A DNA stretch of 5,816 bases, taken from assembly GCA_003545155.1 (NCBI GenBank), contig DQCH01000076.1:1-5816 (forward strand), written 5' to 3'. The stretch's first letter is position 1; every line of letters begins with the position of its first letter. Below, one piece after another: positions 1 to 4,818 of the stretch. The position numbers and the translations under genes were made by a program. The notes beneath the pieces were generated by a model. The model worked only from the letters and a program-made list of their open reading frames with translations. It did not search any database and was not told the origin of the DNA. The DNA is from Candidatus Acetothermia bacterium (GTDB lineage Bacteria; Bipolaricaulota; Bipolaricaulia; UBA7950; UBA9294).

Positions 1-35
1 TGAAAGCTAACCGCTGAAAGCTGACGGCTGAGCGC
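1..35 (+). repeat. Five-unit degenerate 7-bp tandem repeat (consensus TGANNGC)
   Basis: Seen directly: five consecutive heptamers in perfect phase, each of form T(G/A)ANNGC, for example TGAAAGC at 1-7 and again at 15-21. The array starts at or before the window edge, so its true length is unknown. It lies downstream of ffh. The same unit recurs at 80-107 and in both arms of the inverted repeat at 1470-1535. Function is unknown. It is not a CRISPR, because the units are too short and there are no spacers. Confidence 0.75.
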
Positions 36-38
36 GAC

Positions 39-55
39 TTTAGCAATTAGCTAAA
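39..55. repeat. Small inverted repeat in the ffh downstream spacer
   Basis: TTTAGC (39-44) and GCTAAA (50-55) are complementary and flank a 5-base loop. The stem is only six pairs and A/T-rich. Read on the minus strand, it would form a weak hairpin about 70 bases after the ffh stop, with no following T tract. It could take part in transcript-end formation, but nothing in the sequence proves that. Confidence 0.3.
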
Positions 56-79
56 ACCTGAGGTCCACGCTATTTTCGC

Positions 80-107
80 TCTTAGCTACAAGCTGACTGC
101 TGAAAGC
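80..107 (+). repeat. Second block of 7-bp repeats next to the ffh stop
   Basis: Four in-phase heptamers ending in GC occupy this stretch. The last two, TGACTGC (94-100) and TGAAAGC (101-107), match the TGANNGC consensus seen at 1-35. The first two are degenerate. The block has the same orientation as the one at 1-35 and runs up to a palindrome at 103-118, only a few bases from the end of ffh. Confidence 0.6.
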
Positions 108-118
108 TATATAGCTTT
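103..118. repeat. Perfect 16-bp palindrome just after ffh
   Basis: AAAGCTATATAGCTTT reads the same on both strands. It lies three bases beyond the ffh stop codon in the direction of ffh transcription. In ffh mRNA it could fold as a six-pair stem with an ATAT loop, but the stem is A/U-rich and followed by CAGCAG rather than a U run. On the plus strand it is followed by only two extra T. It is a candidate site or weak transcript-end structure, not a convincing intrinsic terminator. Confidence 0.45.
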
Positions 119-121
119 TTC

Positions 122-1444
122 TCACATTCCGAGAAGATCCGTCGGGAAGCGTCCCTTTCCACGCCTTCCGTCCACCAGCTTAAGCGCCCTCTTCGCCTCC
201 TCAAAACGAGACAAGACGCGGTTAACATCCCGCACCTTGACCCCACTACCACGGGCGATTCGCTTCTTCCGACCACCCCCAATTATAGAAGGGTTGAACC
301 GCTCTTCCAGGCTCATCGAGCGGAGGATCGCTAGAGCATGGTCGATCGCTCCCTCATCTACCGCAGCGTTTTTCCCGAGCTTCCCACCGCCGGGGAGACG
401 CTCCAGAATTTGTGAAAGTGGCCCTAATTTTCGCATCTCCTCGAGCTGCTCCAGAAAATCTTGCAGAGTAAATCGGTTCTTTCGGATACGGGAAGCGAGG
501 TCCTCCGCCTTCTTTTGATCAAGCCGCTCCTCAGCCTGCTCGATCAGCGAGAGGACATCCCCCATCCCTAGAATCCGCTCCGCCATCCGCCCGGGGTGAA
601 AGGGTTCAAGTTCGGTGATCTTCTCTCCCACCCCAACGAACTTGATCGGCCGGCCGGTGACGTGCCAAATGGAGAGGGCGGCCCCACCGCGGGCGTCACC
701 ATCAAGCTTGGTCAAAATCACTCCGGTAAGGGCGATCCTCTCATCGAAGGCGGAGGCGATGTTCACTGCCTCCTGGCCAGTCATGGCGTCGGCGACGAGG
801 AGGGTCTCGTCGGGGTTAACCGCGTCCTTGATCTCTTGAAGCTCATGCATCATCGCTTCGTCGATCTGCAGTCGGCCAGCAGTGTCGATGATTACAGTAT
901 CGCGTAAATTCTCTTTGCTCCACTCGACCGCGGAGGCGACAATCTGAGCGGGAGGGCGGTTCTGACTGGGGGTGACCGGAATCTTAAGATCATCTCCTAG
1001 CGCCTTCAATTGTTCGAACGCTGCCGGACGGTGGACATCACTTGCCACGAGGACCGGCTTTCGTCCTTCTTTTTTCAGCTTAAGGGCGAGCTTTGCTGCA
1101 GTCGTTGTCTTCCCTGACCCCTGCAGCCCCACGAGCATGATCACCGCGGGTCGGCGGTGAAGAGAGAGCGAAGCCCGCTCCTGACCCATCAGTACGGTGA
1201 GTTCATCACGAACGATCTTCACCACCTGCTGACCGGGGGTAAGGCTCTCCAGAACCTCCTTCCCCACCGCTCGCTCGCGGATCCGTCCTACCAGCTCCTT
1301 AACGAGCTGATAGTTGACATCAGCCTCGAGCAACGCGAGGCGGATCTCACGCAGTCCGGCGGTGATATCTCCTTCGGTCAACCGCCCCTTCCCCCGCAGA
1401 CGCGAGAAGACCGCGTTAAGTTTACTCGTCAAGGAATCGAACAT
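122..1444 (-). CDS. ffh: Signal recognition particle protein Ffh (SRP54 homologue)
   Basis: Ffh binds the 4.5S/6S SRP RNA and hydrophobic signal sequences on nascent chains, and delivers ribosomes to FtsY at the membrane using GTP. The 440-residue product is normal family length. In order: an N-terminal helical bundle (about 1-95); the G domain with P-loop GLQGSGKTTTAAKLA (106-120), DVHRPAAFEQL (136-146), DTAGR (187-191), TKLDGDARGG (245-254) and GVGEK (271-275); then the M domain from about 300, with the RNA-binding signature RKKRIARGSG near 392-401. A GTG two codons upstream (1450) would give MAMFDSL, but the minus-strand AGGAG at 1454-1450 overlaps that GTG and sits five bases before the ATG at 1444. 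The ATG also gives the usual family start MFDSL. The M domain is unusually poor in methionine (see findings). The gene lies 127 bases after accC; I see no clear promoter of its own, so read-through from accBC is possible. Confidence 0.97.
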   Translation of the reverse strand: MFDSLTSKLNAVFSRLRGKGRLTEGDITAGLREIRLALLEADVNYQLVKELVGRIRERAVGKEVLESLTPGQQVVKIVRDELTVLMGQERASLSLHRRPAVIMLVGLQGSGKTTTAAKLALKLKKEGRKPVLVASDVHRPAAFEQLKALGDDLKIPVTPSQNRPPAQIVASAVEWSKENLRDTVIIDTAGRLQIDEAMMHELQEIKDAVNPDETLLVADAMTGQEAVNIASAFDERIALTGVILTKLDGDARGGAALSIWHVTGRPIKFVGVGEKITELEPFHPGRMAERILGMGDVLSLIEQAEERLDQKKAEDLASRIRKNRFTLQDFLEQLEEMRKLGPLSQILERLPGGGKLGKNAAVDEGAIDHALAILRSMSLEERFNPSIIGGGRKKRIARGSGVKVRDVNRVLSRFEEAKRALKLVDGRRGKGRFPTDLLGM

Positions 1445-1449
1445 TGCCA

Positions 1450-1454
1450 CTCCT
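1450..1454 (-). promoter_or_regulatory. Shine-Dalgarno site deciding the ffh start
   Basis: On the minus strand AGGAG lies five bases before the ATG at 1444. Its last G is the first base of the alternative GTG codon at 1450, which makes that upstream start implausible. Confidence 0.75.
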
Positions 1455-1469
1455 ATTCTTGGTGAGCCT

Positions 1470-1535
1470 TCAGCTCTCAGCCATCAGCTTACCGGAATAT
1501 CGCGATCCTGCTCCTAGCTGATTGCTGAGAGCTGA
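1470..1535. repeat. 20-bp imperfect inverted repeat between accC and ffh
   Basis: Bases 1470-1489 are complementary to 1516-1535 at 19 of 20 positions; the only mismatch is 1482 against 1523. The arms enclose a 26-base centre (1490-1515) that contains the palindrome ATCGCGAT (1499-1506). Each arm consists of TGANNGC heptamers: TGATTGC, TGAGAGC and TGATAGC on the plus strand of the right arm, and the same class on the minus strand of the left arm. In the accC-to-ffh transcript it would form a long hairpin ending about 26 bases before the ffh ATG. No U tract follows, so it does not look like an intrinsic terminator. It could attenuate, protect or process the mRNA, or be a mobile repeat remnant. 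Confidence 0.8.
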
Positions 1536-1571
1536 TAGCTAATATAAGGATACGCCCCCTTCCTCCTCTCT

Positions 1572-2915
1572 TCAATCGGCGAGAATCTCGTCGAGGAAGT
1601 CGGTCCCAATGCGATCCTCACGGAAGGCGGGGTGAGAGATGATCTCCTGCACCAGCGTACGCGTGGTAGTGACCCCGCGGACCCGGAACCGTTCAAGTGC
1701 TGTGTACATCCGGATCCGTGCTTCCTCCCGATCACGTCCCCAGGCAATCACCTTGGCTAGAAGCGAGTCGTAATAAGGGGAGACTTCCATCCCGTTAAAG
1801 ATGTGCGTGTCAATGCGGATCCCGTTGCCACTTGGAAGCTCGTCGATCTTAATCTTCCCGCAGGAAGGGAGAAAACCGCGGCTGGGATCCTCGGCATTGA
1901 TACGACACTCGATAGCGTGTCCCTTAAGTGAAACATCTTCCTGGCGCACATCGAGCGGGTCGCCTGAAGCGATACGAATCTGTTCCTTTACTAAGTTCAA
2001 CCCACAGATCACCTCGCTCACTGAGTGTTCAACCTGAATACGAGCATTCATTTCGATGAAGTGAAAGTCTCCACGGCCGTCGAGGATGAATTCGACCGTC
2101 CCCACGTTCTTATACCCAATGGCCCGCACTGCAACGAGGGCGGCATGATAGAGCCTCTGGCGCAGGCTCTCATCGAGGTTGAGAGCCGGTGTCTCCTCAA
2201 TCAGCTTTTGATGACGGCGCTGGATTGAACATTCCCTCTCGCCAAGGTGGACTATTCGTCCGCCCTTATCCACCATGATCTGAACCTCGATATGGCGAGG
2301 ATTCTTTAAGGACCGTTCCAGGTAGAGGCTGGCGTTTCCGCATGCCGCCTGCGACTCGGCCGAAGCCGCAAGAACGGCCGCTTTTAACCCTTCAGGTTCC
2401 TTCACCAAGCGCATCCCTCGTCCACCCCCGCCGAAGACCGATTTAACGAGGAGGGGGTAGCCCACTCGGTTCGCCGTGTCTAAAAGCTTCTCCTCATCCT
2501 CGGGAACTGCTTCTCCAGAAAGGACTGGGACTCCCAAAGCGGCGACCGCCTCCCGGGCAGTGAGCTTGTTCCCGAGAAGTTCCATCACCCGGCGATCCGG
2601 TCCGATGAACACAAGGCCGTGTTCTTCACACACCTCAACGAAGTGGGGATCCTCAGCGAGGAACCCATAGCCGGGGTGGACGGCTTGCGCACCGGTCGCC
2701 TCGGCGGCGCTGATCAAGGCGGGAATCGAAAGGTAACTCTTCGCTGGGTCAGCAGGGCCGATGCATAGCGATTCGCCAGCCAGGGTGAGGTAGTGCATCC
2801 CAGCATCCGCTTGGGAGAAGACCGCCACAGAGTCAAGCGAGAGCTCACGGCAGGCTTCGATCACCCGCAGGGCGATCTCGCCGCGGTTGGCGATCAGCAC
2901 CTTATGAAAAGTCAC
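1572..2915 (-). CDS. accC: Acetyl-CoA carboxylase, biotin carboxylase subunit
   Basis: AccC uses ATP and bicarbonate to carboxylate the biotin on AccB in the cytoplasm, the first half of malonyl-CoA synthesis for fatty acids. The 447 residues match the family (E. coli about 449). Visible are the N-terminal KVLIANRGEIALRV fold (5-18), the ATP-grasp glycine loop GGGGRGM (162-168) with Lys117 and Lys158, ECSIQRRHQKLIEE (228-241), and the catalytic stretch EMNARIQVEH (288-297), which keeps Glu288, Asn290, Arg292, Gln294 and Glu296. Arg338 lies in ECRINAED. The start is GTG at 2915, inside the four-base overlap GTGA with the accB stop. There is no strong Shine-Dalgarno, which fits translational coupling. 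Several flanking loop residues differ from the usual consensus (see findings), but no catalytic residue is lost. Pyruvate or propionyl-CoA carboxylase A subunits are related; pairing with an ACC-type AccB favours acetyl-CoA carboxylase. Confidence 0.96.
   Translation of the reverse strand: MTFHKVLIANRGEIALRVIEACRELSLDSVAVFSQADAGMHYLTLAGESLCIGPADPAKSYLSIPALISAAEATGAQAVHPGYGFLAEDPHFVEVCEEHGLVFIGPDRRVMELLGNKLTAREAVAALGVPVLSGEAVPEDEEKLLDTANRVGYPLLVKSVFGGGGRGMRLVKEPEGLKAAVLAASAESQAACGNASLYLERSLKNPRHIEVQIMVDKGGRIVHLGERECSIQRRHQKLIEETPALNLDESLRQRLYHAALVAVRAIGYKNVGTVEFILDGRGDFHFIEMNARIQVEHSVSEVICGLNLVKEQIRIASGDPLDVRQEDVSLKGHAIECRINAEDPSRGFLPSCGKIKIDELPSGNGIRIDTHIFNGMEVSPYYDSLLAKVIAWGRDREEARIRMYTALERFRVRGVTTTRTLVQEIISHPAFREDRIGTDFLDEILAD
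2912..2915 (-). other. accB stop / accC start overlap (GTGA)
   Basis: On the minus strand the GTG start of accC and the TGA stop of accB share two bases. Such overlaps usually couple translation of the second gene to the first, and would help keep carrier and carboxylase in balance. The lack of a clear Shine-Dalgarno before accC supports coupling. Confidence 0.85.
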
Positions 2916-3316
2916 GGGCGCTCAAAGAGGAACAGAACCTGGCCATACTCCACTGTCTCGCCGTCCTCGACCAGGATCTGCTGCAGGCGGCCTTGCTCCT
3001 CCGCCTTGATCTCGTTTGACACCTTCATTGCCTCGATAATGCACAGGGTCTCCCCTGGCTCCACCTTGGCCCCTTCCGCGACGAACGGCTCCTCCTCTGG
3101 TGAGGGCCGGCGGTAGAATGTTCCCACTAGCGGTGCGATAACGGTGAAAACTTTCTCATGCTCTCCAGGTTCTCTACCCGCATGAGAGGCCGCCTCTTTA
3201 GGAGTGATACCCTCTTGACGGACGGTAAGTCGGCTTTCCCCCTCGCAGACAGTAATCTCGCTTAAGCCCTCCTCCTTGAGCAACCTGATGATCCGCTTCA
3301 ACTCCTCGATGTCCAC
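2912..3316 (-). CDS. accB: Acetyl-CoA carboxylase biotin carboxyl carrier protein
   Basis: AccB carries the covalently bound biotin that AccC carboxylates and the AccA/AccD carboxyltransferase discharges onto acetyl-CoA. With the chosen start it has 134 residues: an N-terminal helical segment MDIEELKRIIRLL, a short charged linker (about 34-54), and the biotinyl domain (about 57-133). That domain contains APLVGTFYRRPSP, the thumb-like insertion typical of the acetyl-CoA carboxylase form, and the biotinylation motif EAMKVSNEI with Lys98 as biotin site. The frame stays open upstream to a TTG at 3397 and includes an ATG at 3346. I prefer the GTG at 3316 because the protein then begins with the usual MDI, a GGGAGG sits nine bases upstream, and the ATG falls inside the candidate -10 box. 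The linker is short compared with the 156-residue E. coli protein. The stop overlaps the accC start by four bases. Confidence 0.95.
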   Translation of the reverse strand: MDIEELKRIIRLLKEEGLSEITVCEGESRLTVRQEGITPKEAASHAGREPGEHEKVFTVIAPLVGTFYRRPSPEEEPFVAEGAKVEPGETLCIIEAMKVSNEIKAEEQGRLQQILVEDGETVEYGQVLFLFERP

Positions 3317-3325
3317 TCGCCCTGG

Positions 3326-3331
3326 CCTCCC
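3326..3331 (-). promoter_or_regulatory. Shine-Dalgarno site deciding the accB start
   Basis: The minus-strand GGGAGG ends nine bases before the GTG at 3316 and is the best match to the anti-Shine-Dalgarno sequence near any candidate accB start. The ATG at 3346 has only a poor AGGA about 11 bases away. Confidence 0.65.
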
Positions 3332-3344
3332 TGTTTGCCTGAAC

Positions 3345-3374
3345 ATTTTATCTGAAATCCTACCCGTTGAGCAA
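3345..3374 (-). promoter_or_regulatory. Candidate sigma70-type promoter of accBC
   Basis: On the minus strand TTGCTC (3374-3369) and TAAAAT (3350-3345) are 18 bases apart. The -10 box matches five of six consensus bases; the -35 box matches only three. A start near 3338 would give a leader of about 22 bases before the GTG at 3316, with the GGGAGG inside it. The weak -35 makes this tentative. Confidence 0.45.
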
Positions 3375-3391
3375 TAGGGTCGCTTCCTCCC

Positions 3392-3419
3392 TTGCAATCG
3401 GAGATTAGCCTCCTATAAT
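3392..3419 (+). promoter_or_regulatory. Sigma70-type promoter of the CNNM/CorC gene
   Basis: TTGCAA (3392-3397) and a perfect TATAAT (3414-3419) are separated by 16 bases. A start around 3425-3427 gives a leader of about 20 bases to the GTG at 3445, with the Shine-Dalgarno AGGTGA at 3431-3436. It fires away from the accBC promoter, so the two transcripts diverge from a shared region of about 130 bases. I see no clear operator palindrome between them. Confidence 0.65.
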
Positions 3420-3430
3420 AAGTAGCGATG

Positions 3431-3436
3431 AGGTGA
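3431..3436 (+). promoter_or_regulatory. Shine-Dalgarno site deciding the CNNM/CorC gene start
   Basis: AGGTGA matches the anti-Shine-Dalgarno core and ends eight bases before the GTG at 3445. The alternative GTG at 3433 lies within it and would have almost no leader after the predicted transcription start. An ATG at 3428 opens only ATG-AGG-TGA, a two-codon frame that contains the site. Confidence 0.65.
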
Positions 3437-3444
3437 GTTTGACT

Positions 3445-4734
3445 GTGTCAGCCGGCGCACAGATTGCGCTATTGGTCTTTTTAGTTGCTTGTTCTGCATA
3501 CTTCTCCAGCGCGGAAACTGCCATCACCTCGCTCGACGAGGGACGCCTGCGTTATCTGATCAACGCTCACAAGAAGAAGCGTCGCGGGCTCTTGCTCCTC
3601 CTTAAGGAGCCGAATGATCTGATCACCGCGCTTCTGATCCTGAACAATCTCACCAACGTTGCAGCAAGCTCGCTAATGACCTTAATCGCGGTGCGCTTCC
3701 TCGCAAGAGGACTCCCGAGTTACCAGGCGGGTTTACTGGCAACCGGGGTCATGACTATATCGCTCCTCATCTTCAGCGAGATCACACCGAAGAACTTCGC
3801 CAAGCACAACGCTGAGCGGTTTACGTTAGCCACGATCAACCACATTTACGCCTTCACCCGCGTGCTGCGCCCGTTGATCGTTATCTTTCGCGCGATTGCC
3901 TACGGAATCATGCGGCTGTTCGGAGAGGATCTGGCGCATGAGGAACCGTACGGCGTGAGTGATGAGCAGATTGAAACCCTGATTGACGCCAGCGAAGAGA
4001 GCGGCCTGCTCAACGCACAGGACGGGGAAATGATCCGCCGTATCCTTGACTTTGATCAGATGACCGCTGAGCAGGTGATGGTCCCCCGCCCCGATCTCCA
4101 GTCGATCGAGGTGAGGACCTCCCCAGCAAAAGCGCGACAGATCGTAGCTAAGGACGGCCACTCCCGCTTCCCTGTCTACGATCGCGTCCCGGACAACGTC
4201 GTCGGGACACTGTACGCCAAAGACCTGCTTGCTCAAGTCGATAACCCTCGCACTACTCTGCACGAGTTGTTGCGCCCGGTATACTACACCCCGACAACCA
4301 AGCCTATCAACGTGCTTTTGCGCGAGTTCCAGCGGGAGCGGGTGCATATGGCAGTGGTAATCGACGAGTTCGGTGGCATGGCAGGGATCCTCACCCTGGA
4401 AGACATCCTGGAGGAGATCGTTGGAGAGATCGAGGATGAGTACGATCGGCCGGCAGCTTTGATCAAGCGAATCTCAAGCGACGAGGCGATAGTCGACGGT
4501 GACACCTCCGTACACCACCTGAACAGAACCATGGACATAGACCTCCCCGAGGACGAAGGGGTAACGGTGAGCGGCTTGATCCTTCACCGCCTGGAAGCGA
4601 TGCCAAAGGTCGGTGACAATGTGGCGGTCGGTCCGGTCAAGCTTAAAGTGGAAGGGGCGACGCAGCGAGAGATCACCTCGGTGCGGGTAGTTGTCGATCG
4701 CACCGTGGAGGACGAGGAGGAAGAGGAAGATTGA
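3445..4734 (+). CDS. CNNM/CorC-family membrane protein with CBS pair (TlyC/UPF0053 type)
   Basis: The 429-residue protein has the standard three-part build of the CNNM/CorC family, often annotated hemolysin but now linked mainly to Mg2+ efflux or homeostasis. The N-terminal DUF21 membrane domain has hydrophobic segments at about 4-22, 59-83, 94-113 and 128-159, and conserved FSSAETAI (20-27), NNLTNVAASS (67-76) and SEITPKNFAKHNAE (111-124). The first two carry the Ser/Glu and Asn associated with metal binding. The cytoplasmic CBS pair (about 205-330) includes MTAEQVMVPR, SRFPVYD and DEFGGMAGILTLEDILEE. The C-terminal CorC/HlyC domain is about 345-415. It ends in a strongly acidic tail, VEDEEEEED. 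The start at 3445 follows from AGGTGA eight bases upstream; a start at 3433 would add four residues. The gene has its own promoter, divergent from accBC. Transported ion and direction cannot be read from sequence; haemolytic activity is unlikely. Confidence 0.93.
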   Translation: MSAGAQIALLVFLVACSAYFSSAETAITSLDEGRLRYLINAHKKKRRGLLLLLKEPNDLITALLILNNLTNVAASSLMTLIAVRFLARGLPSYQAGLLATGVMTISLLIFSEITPKNFAKHNAERFTLATINHIYAFTRVLRPLIVIFRAIAYGIMRLFGEDLAHEEPYGVSDEQIETLIDASEESGLLNAQDGEMIRRILDFDQMTAEQVMVPRPDLQSIEVRTSPAKARQIVAKDGHSRFPVYDRVPDNVVGTLYAKDLLAQVDNPRTTLHELLRPVYYTPTTKPINVLLREFQRERVHMAVVIDEFGGMAGILTLEDILEEIVGEIEDEYDRPAALIKRISSDEAIVDGDTSVHHLNRTMDIDLPEDEGVTVSGLILHRLEAMPKVGDNVAVGPVKLKVEGATQREITSVRVVVDRTVEDEEEEED

Positions 4735-4797
4735 ATGATCGGATGATTGAGAGATTGAATCACTCAATCGCTAAATCACTTAATCACTAAATTCCAG
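4726..4797 (+). repeat. 8-bp degenerate tandem repeat array with orientation switch
   Basis: Nine octamers in phase. From 4726 to 4757 four units resemble NNNGATTG (GAAGATTG, AATGATCG, GATGATTG, AGAGATTG). From 4758 to 4789 four units read AATC(A/G)CTN, and a decayed unit follows at 4790-4797. The halves are roughly inverse complements (GATTG against CAATC), so the array can fold; GATTGAG at 4745-4751 pairs with CTCAATC at 4763-4769. The first unit covers the last codons and stop of the CNNM/CorC gene. No T run follows, so it is not a standard terminator. Confidence 0.7.
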
Positions 4798-4806
4798 TAT
4801 CACCTT

Positions 4807-4813
4807 GGGGAGG
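4807..4813 (+). promoter_or_regulatory. Shine-Dalgarno site of the M1-like gene
   Basis: GGGGAGG lies five bases before the ATG at 4819. It is strong and fixes this start. I find no clear promoter between 4735 and 4806, so the gene may be read from the promoter at 3392-3419. Confidence 0.75.
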
Positions 4814-4818
4814 AAAAG

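Noticed and set aside
1157..1465. 102-codon plus-strand frame over the 5' part of ffh
   Set aside because: Mirror frame of the conserved Ffh N-terminal coding sequence. The 103-codon frame at 596-907 is rejected for the same reason.
1470..1535. Intrinsic terminator between accC and ffh
   Set aside because: The stem is long but has a 26-base loop and is not followed by a T run in either direction.
3317..3397. Longer AccB beginning at TTG 3397 or ATG 3346
   Set aside because: The extra residues do not resemble AccB, the ATG lies within the candidate -10 box, and the family start MDI with GGGAGG upstream is at 3316.
3317..3444. FapR-type lipid-synthesis operator before accB
   Set aside because: I find no sequence resembling the TTAGTACCT-type FapR inverted repeat in this region.
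3826..4347. 173-codon open frame on the minus strand
   Set aside because: Antisense to conserved membrane and CBS segments of the CNNM/CorC gene; no ribosome site or domain.
4726..4797. CRISPR array or iteron origin
   Set aside because: Eight-base units follow each other without spacers and differ between copies; no cas, rep or dnaA gene is nearby.
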